Positions 31,403-40,604 are shown, numbered from the stretch's first letter. The stretch is DNA of 53,923 bases from Lusitaniella coriacea LEGE 07157 (GCF_015207425.1 NZ_JADEWZ010000036.1:1-53923); one strand, 5' to 3'. Notes: generated by a model from the sequence alone, not told the origin. Translations and numbers: made by a program.

Positions 31403-31461
31403 GACAAAGCTTGTCATTTTGACTGCTTGCTGTAAATCAATTCTCCCAGAAGCCTACTCAA

Positions 31462-31496
31462 AATCCGATCGCTTGGGACGATCGCGCGATCGGATT
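31462..31496. promoter_or_regulatory. Inverted repeat AATCCGATCGC/GCGATCGGATT in the divergent recF promoter region
   Basis: Eleven-base perfect arms (31462-31472 and 31486-31496) enclose 13 nt. It lies between the divergent starts of the pentapeptide-repeat gene and recF, about 40 bp upstream of recF. Each arm contains CGATCG, so part of the symmetry comes from HIP1-like sequence. It could be an operator or simply repeat-derived. Confidence 0.45.
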
Positions 31497-31533
31497 ATTA
31501 TGGGATTCGTGCGACCTACCCCCCAAACCCTTG

Positions 31534-32676
31534 ATGTATCTCAAAAGTCTGCATCTTCGTGATTTTCGCAACTATATCGATCAACAGGTCGCCTTTGATG
31601 CCCAAAAAACGATCGTAGTGGGAAATAATGCTCAAGGGAAATCCAATCTTCTCGAAGCCGTTGAATTACTCGCCACCCTAAAAAGTCATCGTACTAGCCG
31701 CGATCGCGATTTGGTTCGAGAAGAAATGCCACAAGGTCACATTCAAGCAACCGTCGAACGCATTTATGGAGAAACAGAACTCGCCCTAACCCTTCGCAAA
31801 CAAGGGCGGCGTACCGTCAGTCTCAATCGCGAAAACCTGCGCCGACACCTCGACTTCCTCGGCATTCTCAACGCCGTTCAATTCTCCAGCCTCGACCTCG
31901 ATTTAGTCAGAGGCGCACCAGAATGTCGTCGCACCTGGCTCGACCGCCTGCTCGTACAACTCGAACCCGTCTACGCTCACATCTTGCAACAGTACAACCA
32001 AGTCTTGCGCCAACGCAACGCCCTACTCAAAAAAATCCGCAATCTCGAAGCACAGCACCCCAAAGAACAATTACTTGTCGAGTTAGCCCTCTGGGACGCA
32101 CAACTCGCAGCAAACGGCTCGCGGGTCACAAGGCGACGCGCGCGGGTTATCGAACGCCTCGCCCCCATTGCCCGATCTTGGCACGGAAAAATTAGCGGCA
32201 AAACAGAAATTCTCGATATCCAATACCAGCCGAACGTTCAGTGGCTCGAAGACGACCCAACGCAAGTTCAGCAAGCGTTTCTTGAGAAAATCCAACAGCG
32301 TCGCATCCCCGAAGAGCAACTCGGCACAACCGTCGTGGGTCCCCACCGAGATGAAGTGGCACTAAACATCAACCAAACCCCTGCCCGCTCCTACGGCTCT
32401 CAGGGACAGCAACGAACATTAGTTTTGGCACTCAAATTAGCAGAGCTACAACTGATTGAAGAAGTGATCGGCGAGCCGCCCTTGTTGCTATTGGATGATG
32501 TTCTCGCAGAATTAGACCCTCACCGCCAAAATCAACTCTTAGAAGCGATTCAAGACCGTTTCCAAACGCTAATTACCACAACCCACGTCGGGTCTTTTGA
32601 CGCTCTATGGTCGAAGGATTCGCAAATTCTTTGGGTTAAGACAGGACAAATCGATCGCGAACCCTCAATTTCCTAA
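31534..32676 (+). CDS. recF: DNA replication and repair protein RecF
   Basis: RecF is the SMC-like ATPase that, with RecO and RecR, loads RecA onto gapped DNA. The 380 residues have Walker A 'VVGNNAQGKSNLLEAVELL', the family start 'LKSLHLRDFRNY', the ABC signature region 'YGSQGQQRTLVLALKLAEL' and Walker B 'PLLLLDDVLAELDPHRQ'. I start at ATG 31534 rather than the adjacent TTG 31531. There is no dnaA, dnaN or gyrB next to it, as is usual in cyanobacteria. Its stop overlaps the convergent sugar-transferase stop by 4 nt. Confidence 0.96.
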   Translation: MYLKSLHLRDFRNYIDQQVAFDAQKTIVVGNNAQGKSNLLEAVELLATLKSHRTSRDRDLVREEMPQGHIQATVERIYGETELALTLRKQGRRTVSLNRENLRRHLDFLGILNAVQFSSLDLDLVRGAPECRRTWLDRLLVQLEPVYAHILQQYNQVLRQRNALLKKIRNLEAQHPKEQLLVELALWDAQLAANGSRVTRRRARVIERLAPIARSWHGKISGKTEILDIQYQPNVQWLEDDPTQVQQAFLEKIQQRRIPEEQLGTTVVGPHRDEVALNINQTPARSYGSQGQQRTLVLALKLAELQLIEEVIGEPPLLLLDDVLAELDPHRQNQLLEAIQDRFQTLITTTHVGSFDALWSKDSQILWVKTGQIDREPSIS

Positions 32677-33353
32677 TAAGCGCCCTTGCGGGTCAATACG
32701 ACACTAACAGTTTTGAAAATCAGTTGGAGATCGTAAAGAGGGGACCACTTGTGCTGATAGTCCATATCCATCCGAACGATATCATCAAAATCTTTAACGC
32801 TAGAACGACCATTGGCTTGCCATTCTCCCGTCAACCCCGGCTTGACTCGCAGACGATTCCAATGATAAGATTCGTAGCTTGCAACTTCATCTGGTGTGGG
32901 CGGACGAGTTCCAACTAAACTCATTTCCCCTTTGAGAACATTCCAAAATTGGGGGAATTCATCAATGCTCGTACAGCGCAGAATTCTTCCAATTTGAGTA
33001 ATACGCGGATCGTTTTCGTTTTTGAAGATGAAACCGCTTGCTTGGTTCTCCACCAGATGTTTCTTTTGTTCTGCATCGACAACCATCGAACGAAACTTCC
33101 AGATCCGGAAATGCTTGCCCTTCAACCCACAGCGAGTTTGGCTGTAGAAAATTGGACCGGGATTGTCGAACTGCATGGCAATGGCAAGGGGAATCGCAAT
33201 AATAGCGGTAATGGCAATTCCTACTAAAGCGCCGGCAATATCAATCAATCGCTTGATTTTACAATTGACCGAACGATGAGCGGCTTGAAAGTCGATATGC
33301 ACGAACTGGTGACTTGGGGGAGATTCGGTTAAGAATTTAAGTAAGGTAAGCAT
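32673..33353 (-). CDS. Polyprenyl-phosphate sugar phosphotransferase (bacterial sugar transferase family)
   Basis: This 226-residue protein has one membrane segment near residues 40-62 ('GALVGIAITAIIAIPLAIAM') and the catalytic domain of the WbaP/PglC/WcaJ type: 'KRLIDIAGALVG', 'GPIFYSQTRCGLKGKHFRIW', 'KFRSMVVDAE', 'RITQIGRILRCTSIDEFPQ', 'WNVLKGEMSLVGTRPPTPDE' and 'RLRVKPGLTGEWQANGR'. Such enzymes load a sugar-1-phosphate onto undecaprenyl phosphate to begin an exopolysaccharide or O-antigen unit. The multi-helix N-terminal part of the long (WbaP) class is missing, as in the short monotopic class. It may prime the glycan built by the GT genes elsewhere in the window. That link is inferred. 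Confidence 0.94.
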   Translation of the reverse strand: MLTLLKFLTESPPSHQFVHIDFQAAHRSVNCKIKRLIDIAGALVGIAITAIIAIPLAIAMQFDNPGPIFYSQTRCGLKGKHFRIWKFRSMVVDAEQKKHLVENQASGFIFKNENDPRITQIGRILRCTSIDEFPQFWNVLKGEMSLVGTRPPTPDEVASYESYHWNRLRVKPGLTGEWQANGRSSVKDFDDIVRMDMDYQHKWSPLYDLQLIFKTVSVVLTRKGAY

Positions 33354-33740
33354 TGTGTTACCGGTGTGATGAGTGGGTAGAGCAAGAATAGTTGTGAAGA
33401 TTGCGATGAAAAACCTGTGAATTTCAGGTTAAGCCAATGGTAATCAGCCTTCCCCAGAAATTTCTACCTAAAACGAGTAACTTTACTCAATCTTTAATTT
33501 ACAAATCCGTTTTGTGAAGATAACGTGAAGCTCGGAGGCTATCCGTTGTAAAACTGCGTATTTTTCTTGAGGATCTAGATTGCGTAATCTTAAGGACGAG
33601 GAAGCTGAATTTTTTGGTACTCCCCATCGGTTCCAAGCGTCAACTACTGAATTCTCATGATGCTTTGGGAAGATGTCAATTCGCATTCAGCGTGATATGC
33701 TCACAGCTATCTAAGGATTGGTTGAGGGAAAACACACCCT
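33354..33740. other. Divergent gene-free stretch upstream of the M48 protease gene
   Basis: These 387 bp hold the promoters for the leftward sugar transferase and the rightward M48 gene. A 67-residue minus-strand frame (33483-33686) starting 'MRIDIFPKHHENS' has no recognised family or clear ribosome-binding site, and I leave it uncalled. No repeats or strong hairpins were noticed. Confidence 0.45.
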
Positions 33741-34592
33741 ATGAGTAAACTTCTCGTTCGTTTGGTTATCGGGCTGTTATTTGCGGCGTTTGGCTTGTTT
33801 AACTATTTCACCAGCGTCTCGGAAAATTCCATCACGGGTGAGACGCAGCGCGTGCAGATTGCGCCAAAACAGGAAGTGGTTCTGGGAATGCAAGCCAGGG
33901 AAAAGATGGCCGCACAGCATGGGGGGTTGTATCCCGATCGCGCGCTGCAAGATTATGTGGATCGCGTGGGCAATCGCGTGGTTCAACAATCCCAAGCGGG
34001 AACCTCCCCCTATCCCTTTGAATTCCATCTCCTGAGAGATCCGCGAACCGTCAACGCCTTTGCCCTTCCTGGCGGACAAGTTTTTATTACCGCAGCACTA
34101 TTTTCCCGCCTCAATACCGAAGCACAACTCGCAGGCGTTCTCGGTCATGAAGTGGGTCATGTCGTCGCGCGCCACGGTGCAGAACACCTCGCCAAACAGC
34201 AATTGGGTTCGATTTTGACCAATGCGGTCGTCGTTGCTGCTAGCAATAGCCAGGAACAGGCGCGACAGGCTGCGGTTCTCGCAAGAGCGGTCAATCAACT
34301 GGTCAATCTCAAATACGGACGCGAGGATGAGTTAGAAAGCGATTTCCTGGGCTTTCAGTTTATGGTGGATGCGGACTACAACCCTCAAGGAATTGTCGAA
34401 CTCATGGAAATTCTCAATGCCGCGCAGCCCGATGGCAAACCCCCTGAATTTCTCAGCACTCACCCCAATCCGGTCAATCGCGTGGCGAAACTCCAGGAAT
34501 TAATTGCAGAAAACTTCCCCAACGGTATTCCCCAAAATCTTGAAGAGGGGGAAACGCGATTCGAGCAAATCCTTCGCTCCCGCTTGCGCTAA
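33741..34592 (+). CDS. M48 family zinc metalloprotease
   Basis: This 283-residue protein has an N-terminal membrane anchor or signal (residues 5-24, 'LVRLVIGLLFAAFGLFNYFT'). The zinc site is 'LGHEVGHVVARHG' (His136, Glu137, His140), with the third ligand in 'EDELESDFLGFQFM' (Glu197). 'NAFALPGGQVFITAALF' and 'FLSTHPNPVNRVAKLQEL' complete the family pattern of BepA/LoiP/Oma1-type proteases. Such enzymes usually handle misfolded envelope proteins. The gene is followed after 17 bp by a DUF456 gene, probably cotranscribed. Confidence 0.95.
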   Translation: MSKLLVRLVIGLLFAAFGLFNYFTSVSENSITGETQRVQIAPKQEVVLGMQAREKMAAQHGGLYPDRALQDYVDRVGNRVVQQSQAGTSPYPFEFHLLRDPRTVNAFALPGGQVFITAALFSRLNTEAQLAGVLGHEVGHVVARHGAEHLAKQQLGSILTNAVVVAASNSQEQARQAAVLARAVNQLVNLKYGREDELESDFLGFQFMVDADYNPQGIVELMEILNAAQPDGKPPEFLSTHPNPVNRVAKLQELIAENFPNGIPQNLEEGETRFEQILRSRLR

Positions 34593-34609
34593 AACTGCCG
34601 AGGTTAACT

Positions 34610-35149
34610 ATGGATTTACAAATTTTATATTGGATTTTAGTGGCGATTATGTTTGTCGGCGCGATCGGCGAACTCATCCCCGGAATGCCCGGAGCTGCCC
34701 TTATTCTCGGATCGATTTGTATCTGGGCGATCGCCACAAAATTTGCTGGCATCGGCTGGCCCATTTTTGCCGTCTTTTTCATCTTGATTCTCAGTTCTGC
34801 CATTGAATTTTTGGCAACCTATTGGGGAGCCAAGAAGTTTGGGGCGAGTAGATGGGGACAAATTGGCGCTGTTGTCGGGTTGATTCTCGGCGTTCTCGGT
34901 TTGTTGCCAGCACTGCCTTTTGGGGGACCCGTTATCGGAATCTTGATTGGTCCATTTATCGGTGCGTTTGTTGGAGAGTGGCTATTCCGTCGCAAGCAAG
35001 ATGGCGAATCTAGGTTAAAGGTTGCTTTTAAAGCGAGTCTTGGAACGGTTATGGGATCGGTGATTGGCAATTTGATTGATGGATCGCTGGCAATTGTTGC
35101 GGTTATTATTTTTGTGGCGACGACTTGGGATTTGGTTCCCCTGTTGTAA
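34610..35149 (+). CDS. DUF456 family membrane protein
   Basis: This 179-residue, very hydrophobic and glycine-rich protein has about five or six membrane segments. Family marks are 'GELIPGMPGAALILGSI', 'ATYWGAKKFGASRWGQIGAV' and 'PVIGILIGPFIGAFVGEWLF', the usual DUF456 pattern with glycine-zipper-like helices. GAGG lies upstream of ATG 34610. It is presumably coexpressed with the M48 protease. The function of the family is unknown. Confidence 0.93.
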   Translation: MDLQILYWILVAIMFVGAIGELIPGMPGAALILGSICIWAIATKFAGIGWPIFAVFFILILSSAIEFLATYWGAKKFGASRWGQIGAVVGLILGVLGLLPALPFGGPVIGILIGPFIGAFVGEWLFRRKQDGESRLKVAFKASLGTVMGSVIGNLIDGSLAIVAVIIFVATTWDLVPLL

Positions 35150-35595
35150 AGGTTGCACCGTTTATTGCCCTTGAATATTCCAACAGCAACATCATTAATA
35201 ATCTCCGAATTCGCTCTTATACGCTCCAGACTTTTGCCACAATCCGACAGGGAAAAAGGGCATCTCCCGATCGTTGAAAGAAGAGGTTTTGCAGGGATTT
35301 TTTCAATTTAGCTCTAAAATGCACTAGGCTATCTAGCAAGCAACACTGACCATTGGCATCTAACTCAATCGGAATATCTTAACGGCAAATTGTCTGGGGT
35401 TGCGTCGTTTTGATTACACCCTAGGATGAAGTAAAAAGCTATGCTGGTTAACGCTGAGTGCTAGGGTTCGATCGCGCGCTCTGTCCTGATGGATAAATGG
35501 CTCCCGCGATCGCGCGTCAAAAAAACCCAAGCGTTTTAATGACCCGCAACTTCATTCAAAGTCTGTACCTCCCGTTTTCTTATCGATCGTTGATT
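35150..35595. other. Gene-free stretch upstream of yvcK
   Basis: About 450 bp between the DUF456 stop and the chosen yvcK start. The yvcK frame is open back to ATG 35497, but the extra N-terminus ('[13 protein letters not shown]') is HIP1-derived and not family-like. Otherwise the stretch is AT-rich and HIP1-containing, with no clear hairpin, riboswitch or small gene. Confidence 0.45.
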
Positions 35596-36969
35596 ATGTC
35601 GATTGGTCTATTTGAACTTACCTTTGTGCGCGAACAAACTTCCAAACGAGTGAATCGCTGGTTTAAGTGGTTAGCTCCTGGGTTGCTCGTCAAACGTTGG
35701 TTATTGATTAGCATTACTGGGGTTTTCCTCGCCGGTTTAGGCATTTCGATTTGGATCGGATTAACCCCGATTTATCGAATTCTTTCTGGGATTTCCGATT
35801 TGCTCGGCACAATTACGCGCATTATTCCCAACTACATCTCTGGTCCTCTTGCCCTAGCCATTGGAATTTTTTTACTCTTTTGGGGGCAAACTCGCACGGT
35901 AGGATCGATCGCGGAAGTTCTCAAACCCGAAAATAATGAGGAATTGGTCGATATGCTGCTGGCACATCGCCGCCTCAATCGCGGGCCGAGAATTGTCACG
36001 GTGGGTGGCGGGACGGGATTATCAACCCTGTTGCGCGGACTCAAGGAATATAGCGCCAACATTACGGCAATTGTGACCGTTGCAGACGATGGCGGTTCCT
36101 CCGGACGGTTGCGGCGAGAAATTGGGGTGTTGCCTCCTGGAGATATTCGCAACTGCGTCGCGGCTTTAGCCGACGAAGAAAAACTCCTCACCGAACTGTT
36201 TCAATATCGCTTCTCTGCTGGGGATGGGTTGAGCGGACACAGTTTTGGGAATTTATTTCTCACTGCCATGAGCGATATTACCGGAGATTTGGAACAGGCG
36301 ATCGCGGCAAGTTCTAAAGTCTTGGCGGTGCGAGGGCGAGTCTTACCTGCAACCCTCTCTGACGTTCGGTTGTGGGCGGATCTAGAAGACGGTCGGCACA
36401 TTGAAGGAGAATCGAATATTTCCGATGCAGGGGGGAAAATTTGTGCGGTGGGATGCATCCCCTCAACCCCTCCTGCACTTCCTGCGGCGATTAAAGCAAT
36501 TGAAGAAGCAGACTACATTATCATTGGCCCAGGGAGCCTCTATACCAGCGTGATTCCCAATTTGCTCGTTCCGGGCATTCGTTCCGCGATCGCGCGCAGC
36601 ACAGCCCCTCGCATCTACGTCTGCAACATTATGACCCAACCGGGAGAAACCGAAGGCTACAGCGTTTCCGACCACATTCGAGCCATTGACGAAATTTGCG
36701 GTCGGCGACTCTTCGATGCGGTTGTCGTACACGGTCGCGTTCCCACCGCCCAAGCCCTGATTCGTTACGCCCAAGAAAACTCCCATCCCGTTTTCCTCGA
36801 CCGGGAAGATGTCACCCGACTCGGACGCAGAATTGTTCTGGCCAACATCATGCACGAAGATCCCGAAAGCGGTTACGTGCGCCACGATCCCCAGCGACTG
36901 GCAAAAGTCCTGTTTCGCTGGTACGGAGGAACGCGAGGCTTTAAATTCCAAGGGTTTGAGGACTCATGA
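35596..36969 (+). CDS. yvcK: YvcK/CofD-like family protein (gluconeogenesis factor type)
   Basis: The protein is 457 residues from ATG 35596 ('[14 protein letters not shown]'). Two membrane helices (about 29-50 and 60-105) precede the Rossmann-like YvcK domain with '[19 protein letters not shown]', '[20 protein letters not shown]' and '[14 protein letters not shown]', then 'NPAG'-type equivalents '[19 protein letters not shown]'. In Bacillus, YvcK binds UDP-sugars and is needed for cell shape and growth on gluconeogenic carbon. The membrane extension is a feature of the cyanobacterial form. The stop overlaps the tsaE start (ATGA). Confidence 0.92.
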   Translation: MSIGLFELTFVREQTSKRVNRWFKWLAPGLLVKRWLLISITGVFLAGLGISIWIGLTPIYRILSGISDLLGTITRIIPNYISGPLALAIGIFLLFWGQTRTVGSIAEVLKPENNEELVDMLLAHRRLNRGPRIVTVGGGTGLSTLLRGLKEYSANITAIVTVADDGGSSGRLRREIGVLPPGDIRNCVAALADEEKLLTELFQYRFSAGDGLSGHSFGNLFLTAMSDITGDLEQAIAASSKVLAVRGRVLPATLSDVRLWADLEDGRHIEGESNISDAGGKICAVGCIPSTPPALPAAIKAIEEADYIIIGPGSLYTSVIPNLLVPGIRSAIARSTAPRIYVCNIMTQPGETEGYSVSDHIRAIDEICGRRLFDAVVVHGRVPTAQALIRYAQENSHPVFLDREDVTRLGRRIVLANIMHEDPESGYVRHDPQRLAKVLFRWYGGTRGFKFQGFEDS

Positions 36970-37526
36970 AGGATACATCCCACACCGGGAAAGTTCTCCT
37001 CCCCGATGCCGCAGCAACCCGTGCTTTGGGACAAAAATTCGGGCAATTGCTCCCCTCCAACAGCGTTATTTTATTAGTTGGAGAATTGGGTGCGGGAAAA
37101 ACAACCTTTACGCAGGGACTTGGTGAAGGAATGGGTATTACCCATTCGATTGTCAGCCCGACTTTTACCCTAATTGCCGAATATTTTGAAGGGCGACTCC
37201 CCCTCTACCATTTCGATTTATACCGCTTAGAAGGGTCGGGTGCGGCAGAACTCTACCCCGAAATCTATTGGGAAGGGATTGAAGTCGAACCGGGAATCAC
37301 GGCGATTGAATGGTCGCAACGCCTGCCCTACAAACCCCCAACCTACATAGAAATTCAACTCGATTATACGCCGGACGACCAGCGCCAAGCCGCGATCGCG
37401 CTCGTGGGCATGGAATCTCCGCCTCCGGCTTTAGTCCATCTGCTCCAAGAAACACTAAGATATAGCAAGAGGCAGGAGGCAGAGGGCAGGAGGAAAACGA
37501 TTGATGGGTCAAGGTTTCAGCTTTGA
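36966..37526 (+). CDS. tsaE: tRNA t6A biosynthesis ATPase TsaE
   Basis: TsaE cycles the TsaB-TsaD complex that puts threonylcarbamoyl on A37 of ANN-decoding tRNAs. The P-loop '[20 protein letters not shown]', '[10 protein letters not shown]', '[11 protein letters not shown]' and '[13 protein letters not shown]' are diagnostic. At 186 residues it is longer than usual. The last 22 or so residues ('[18 protein letters not shown]...') are translated from GGCAGGAGG/GGCAGAGG short repeats at about 37470-37494, so an STRR has apparently replaced or extended the normal C-terminus. The start overlaps yvcK by 4 nt. Confidence 0.94.
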   Translation: MKDTSHTGKVLLPDAAATRALGQKFGQLLPSNSVILLVGELGAGKTTFTQGLGEGMGITHSIVSPTFTLIAEYFEGRLPLYHFDLYRLEGSGAAELYPEIYWEGIEVEPGITAIEWSQRLPYKPPTYIEIQLDYTPDDQRQAAIALVGMESPPPALVHLLQETLRYSKRQEAEGRRKTIDGSRFQL

Positions 37527-37578
37527 GTATTGTCCTCACTGTTCTTGCGCCTGCGATAAAACTGCTAAAGAGTTGTAA
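37504..37578 (+). CDS. Possible Cys-rich micro-ORF overlapping the end of tsaE
   Basis: A 24-residue frame from ATG 37504 reads '[20 protein letters not shown]' and ends in 'AKEL'. The four cysteines and one His in a CPHCSCAC cluster are striking for so short a frame. AGGAGG lies 10 nt upstream, but that sequence belongs to a tandem repeat, so the ribosome-binding site may be accidental. It is in a different frame from tsaE. No family is recognised. It could be a real microprotein, an old C-terminus of something broken, or chance. Confidence 0.3.
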   Translation: MGQGFSFEYCPHCSCACDKTAKEL

Positions 37579-37650
37579 CGCCTCCGATATTAAGCCTCCT
37601 TACTAAGGGGGATCGTCAGACGTTGCAATACATTTATTCAACCAACCGTT

Positions 37651-37830
37651 ATGAACGAAACCCAGAACCCCACCCAAGATACCCCCAATTCCGAAACCCC
37701 CCAACCCAGTTATGTCAAACTCGCCATGCGGAACATGGTGCGCAAACGGGGCATCTCCCTCAGACATTTCTTTCTCTCCACGGTGGGAGTCCTAACCCTG
37801 TTAATCGGTCTAGCGTATTTAACGCGATAA
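37651..37830 (+). CDS. DUF3285 family small membrane protein
   Basis: This 59-residue protein has a polar, Pro/Thr-rich start ('MNETQNPTQDTPNSETPQ'), the conserved block 'PSYVKLAMRNMVRKRGISL' and a C-terminal membrane helix ending in 'LIGLAYLTR'. This matches cyanobacterial DUF3285. The stop overlaps the ybeY start (TAATG), implying coupled translation. It may be a small thylakoid or plasma-membrane protein; its role is unknown. Confidence 0.88.
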   Translation: MNETQNPTQDTPNSETPQPSYVKLAMRNMVRKRGISLRHFFLSTVGVLTLLIGLAYLTR

Positions 37831-38324
37831 TGGGATCTTCTTCTCTTGCCATTGAAGTTAACCTTCAAGACTGCTATTCAGCCCCGAATTCCATTCATCC
37901 CGATACCTGGAACCAATGGTTTGCTTCGTGGCTGGAAATCTTGCAACCCCAAACCCCCGCAGCCCTTGGTTGGGAAGTGACCTTGCGTTTAACCGACGAT
38001 AGGGAAATTCAAACCCTCAATCGAGACTATCGCCATCAAGATCGACCCACAGATGTTTTAGCCTTTGCAGAGTTAGACATTGACTCACCTCTAGGGGAGG
38101 GATTAGAATCGGAGCCATCATACCTTGGAGATATCGTGATTTCAGTGGAGACTGCTTCTCGCCAAGCCCAGGAACAAGGACATCCCTTGGAAATTGAGTT
38201 GGTTTGGTTAGCGTCTCATGGTTTTTTGCATCTTTTGGGTTGGGATCATCCTAACGATGAAAAGTTGCAAGAAATGCTATCAATGCAGGAGCAATTTCTT
38301 AAAAATATCGGTCTAATCTCTTAA
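37830..38324 (+). CDS. ybeY: Endoribonuclease YbeY (rRNA maturation factor)
   Basis: YbeY is a metallo-endoribonuclease involved in 16S rRNA 3'-end processing and 70S quality control. The 164 residues contain 'REIQTLNRDYRHQDRPTDVL', 'FAE', 'LGDIVISVETASRQAQEQGH' and the metal-binding 'LASHGFLHLLGWDH' (HGxLHLxGxDH). ATG 37830 gives the normal length; the open frame to 37623 merely overlaps DUF3285 in another phase. It is translationally coupled to DUF3285, with dgkA and trpG downstream. Confidence 0.95.
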   Translation: MGSSSLAIEVNLQDCYSAPNSIHPDTWNQWFASWLEILQPQTPAALGWEVTLRLTDDREIQTLNRDYRHQDRPTDVLAFAELDIDSPLGEGLESEPSYLGDIVISVETASRQAQEQGHPLEIELVWLASHGFLHLLGWDHPNDEKLQEMLSMQEQFLKNIGLIS

Positions 38325-38462
38325 GCGCGATCGCGGAATTAATATTTTTCGATCGCAAAATAATGTAACCCTCGAAATAATGTTTCAAACCGATCGATCT
38401 TAACTATAATTCCTTTGACTGATTCCGATCGGTAACTCTTGTCGTTCGTCCCCCTGGAAACT

Positions 38463-39005
38463 ATGACACTCAATCCAGACTTTACAACCTCAACGAATGC
38501 AACTGCTCCGACCCCTCAATTATTACGTTCTAATCCTCTATTAATGTCCCAAGAAAGTTCGAGTCCCGTATCTGAGTGGTCGGAACCAGAAGAAAAAACC
38601 CGTCGAAATTTAGCGTGGAACGTTGCCCCCAATCTTCTCGTTAGCTTTAAGTATGCTTGGGCGGGTTTGCGTTATGCCTTTATCACCCAGCGCAATTTTC
38701 GGATTCACACAATTATTGGAACCATCGCCATTACGTTAGGAATGACTTTGCGCGTTAGTGGTGTAGAAATGGCAATTGTGGGACTGACCATTAGTTTAGT
38801 TCTCACCTTTGAATTATTAAATACTGCCCTAGAGTCCGTTGTAGATCTCACTGTAAAGCAGTCCTATCACGAACTAGCAAAGATAGCCAAAGATTGTGCG
38901 GCAGGTGCAGTTTTAGTATCCGCGATCGCGGCAATTTTTGTTGGTTGCTTAATCTTACTTCCTCCCCTATACGCCACAACAAATTCTCTCTTCAATCATT
39001 TATAA
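38463..39005 (+). CDS. dgkA: Diacylglycerol kinase family membrane protein
   Basis: The protein is 180 residues from ATG 38463. The N-terminal 65 or so residues are polar and variable. The conserved part has three membrane helices with '[20 protein letters not shown]', '[20 protein letters not shown]', '[17 protein letters not shown]' and '[19 protein letters not shown]'. The 'E.LNTA.E...D' and 'A.IAKD..AGAV' motifs are those of prokaryotic DgkA/undecaprenol kinase. In Gram-positives the substrate is undecaprenol; in cyanobacteria it is not established. It lies between ybeY and trpG. Confidence 0.94.
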   Translation: MTLNPDFTTSTNATAPTPQLLRSNPLLMSQESSSPVSEWSEPEEKTRRNLAWNVAPNLLVSFKYAWAGLRYAFITQRNFRIHTIIGTIAITLGMTLRVSGVEMAIVGLTISLVLTFELLNTALESVVDLTVKQSYHELAKIAKDCAAGAVLVSAIAAIFVGCLILLPPLYATTNSLFNHL

Positions 39006-39012
39006 CTTAACG

Positions 39013-39639
39013 ATGATTCTTGTTATCGATAACTACGATAGTTTCACCTATAACCTCGTTCAATATCTCGGCGAACTCGGACAGCACTTTCCCGTCGCCT
39101 CTGACATTCAAGTTTATCGAAACGACAAAATCGACATTGAAACCCTTCGCCAACTGCAACCCGACGGCATTACCATTTCACCGGGGCCCGGTCGTCCGGA
39201 TGATGCGGGGGTTTCTCTGGAAATCATCAAACAATTAGGAGCCACCGTACCCATTCTAGGCGTGTGTTTGGGACATCAAAGCATCGGTCAAGTATTTGGG
39301 GGGGAAATCATTTCTGCACCTGTATTAATGCACGGCAAAACCTCAGAAATCTACCACGCAGGTACGGGTGTTTTCTACGGCATAGACAATCCATTCACCG
39401 CAACGCGATACCACAGTTTAATTATCGAAAAAGATAGCCTTCCAGAAGTACTAGAAGTCACCGCTTGGGTAGAAGATGGAACGATTATGGGAGTCAGACA
39501 CCGAGACTATCCGCACTTGCAAGGCGTTCAATTTCATCCCGAAAGCATTTTAACGGGATGGGGCAAAAAATTATTGCAAAATTTTCTTGAATCCATTCCT
39601 ATGTTTGCCAGCGAACTGAGTGACGTAAGTTCGCTTTAA
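39013..39639 (+). CDS. trpG: Anthranilate/aminodeoxychorismate synthase glutaminase subunit
   Basis: This class I glutamine amidotransferase of 208 residues releases ammonia from glutamine for anthranilate (tryptophan) or aminodeoxychorismate (folate) synthesis. The triad is Cys85 ('[12 protein letters not shown]'), His175 and Glu177 ('[13 protein letters not shown]'). '[20 protein letters not shown]' and '[12 protein letters not shown]' are also diagnostic. TrpG and PabA cannot be told apart here; one subunit often serves both. It begins 7 nt after dgkA. Confidence 0.95.
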   Translation: MILVIDNYDSFTYNLVQYLGELGQHFPVASDIQVYRNDKIDIETLRQLQPDGITISPGPGRPDDAGVSLEIIKQLGATVPILGVCLGHQSIGQVFGGEIISAPVLMHGKTSEIYHAGTGVFYGIDNPFTATRYHSLIIEKDSLPEVLEVTAWVEDGTIMGVRHRDYPHLQGVQFHPESILTGWGKKLLQNFLESIPMFASELSDVSSL

Positions 39640-39646
39640 CGGCTAA

Positions 39647-39802
39647 AAACTCCGCAATCTATCCATCGGTCAGCCTTGGGAGTATGTTAAAACGCTAAAG
39701 TTTCCCAACGGTTTAGTTCTCGCCATCCATCCTAGAAATTTGGGATTGGCACGCGAAAGATGCAACAGTTCGATTCGTCTTTCGTCATACAATAACAACT
39801 GA
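39647..39802 (+). pseudogene. Possible coding relic between trpG and the MBL-fold gene
   Basis: A start-less frame between two stops reads 'QPWEYVKTLKFPNGLVLAIH', then 'PRNLGLARERCNSSIRLS'. It looks protein-like (alternating strand pattern, balanced composition) and is not shared with either neighbour. No family is recognised. It may be the tail of a deleted gene. Confidence 0.3.
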
Positions 39803-39827
39803 ATAACTGACAAAGGACGAGATTGAC

Positions 39828-40604
39828 ATGAAACGGCGACAGGTTATCCGCTATGCGGGAGCAAGTTTATTGGGAACGCTTGGAGTCCTTGCCACATCAG
39901 GGAAAGAACGCTACTACGCTCAATCGCGCGGTTCTGTGAGCATCCAGTGGCTGGGACATACCTGCTTTCGGTTTTCTGGCGATGGCTTGCGGGTTTTAGT
40001 CAATCCCTTTCGCACCCTAGGCTGCACAAAGGGCTATCGCCTCCCGAAAGTTGACGCTAATCTCGTATTAATTGGCAGCCAGTTGTTCGATGAGGGGGCA
40101 GCCGAAAACTTACCGGGAAACCCTCAAATTTTGTTTGAACCGGGGGTTTATCAAGTCCACAGCCGACAATTCCAAGGAATTGAAATCGATCACGATCGCG
40201 TGGGCGGACGCAGATTCGGGAAAAATGTGACCTGGCAATGGACTCAGGGCGGTATTAACATTCTCCATTTAGGCGGTGCAGCCGCCCCCATCGGCATCGA
40301 ACAGCAAATTCTCATGGGTCGTCCCGATGTCCTCATCGTTCCCGTCGGCGGAGGCCCCAAAGCCTACAATCCCCAGGAAGCCCTCCAAGCAATTCAAGCC
40401 CTCAGACCCAAAATCGCAATTCCCTCCCATTACCGAACGCAGGCTGCCGATCCTGCCGCTTGCGATATCGTCTCCATTGAAGAGTTTTTGAATTTGGCAA
40501 GCGGTTTTCCCATCAGTCGAGTGGGTAGCGATACCCTAACCCTTTCTCCGGGAAATTTGCCCCAGAATGAGACGGCGATTCGCGTGATGAGTTATCGCTT
40601 CTGA
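39828..40604 (+). CDS. Exported MBL-fold protein with degenerate metal site
   Basis: This 258-residue protein starts 'MKRRQVIRYAGASLLGTLGV', an export-type leader with charged residues and a hydrophobic core. It resembles a Tat leader, but the twin Arg lacks a full consensus. 'SIQWLGHTCFRFSGDGLRVL' is the N-terminal strand pair of UPF0173-like MBL hydrolases. The canonical HxHxDH is replaced by 'SQLFDE' (Ser84 to Glu89), keeping only the Asp. Later positions His147 ('NILHLGG') and His201 ('IPSHYRT') remain. Either it binds metal differently or it is non-catalytic. I recall cyanobacterial relatives with the same change. It starts at ATG with AAGGA upstream. Confidence 0.85.
   Translation: MKRRQVIRYAGASLLGTLGVLATSGKERYYAQSRGSVSIQWLGHTCFRFSGDGLRVLVNPFRTLGCTKGYRLPKVDANLVLIGSQLFDEGAAENLPGNPQILFEPGVYQVHSRQFQGIEIDHDRVGGRRFGKNVTWQWTQGGINILHLGGAAAPIGIEQQILMGRPDVLIVPVGGGPKAYNPQEALQAIQALRPKIAIPSHYRTQAADPAACDIVSIEEFLNLASGFPISRVGSDTLTLSPGNLPQNETAIRVMSYRF

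Noticed and set aside
33483-33686. 67-residue minus-strand frame
   Set aside because: Not recognised, lies in a divergent promoter region, no start signal; kept only as a note.
35397-35497. tRNA-like GGTTCGA near 35465
   Set aside because: No matching acceptor or anticodon stems around it; only the T-loop-like string matches.
37623-37829. N-terminal extension of ybeY
   Set aside because: This phase overlaps the DUF3285 gene, whose own frame is conserved, and the family start is at 37830.
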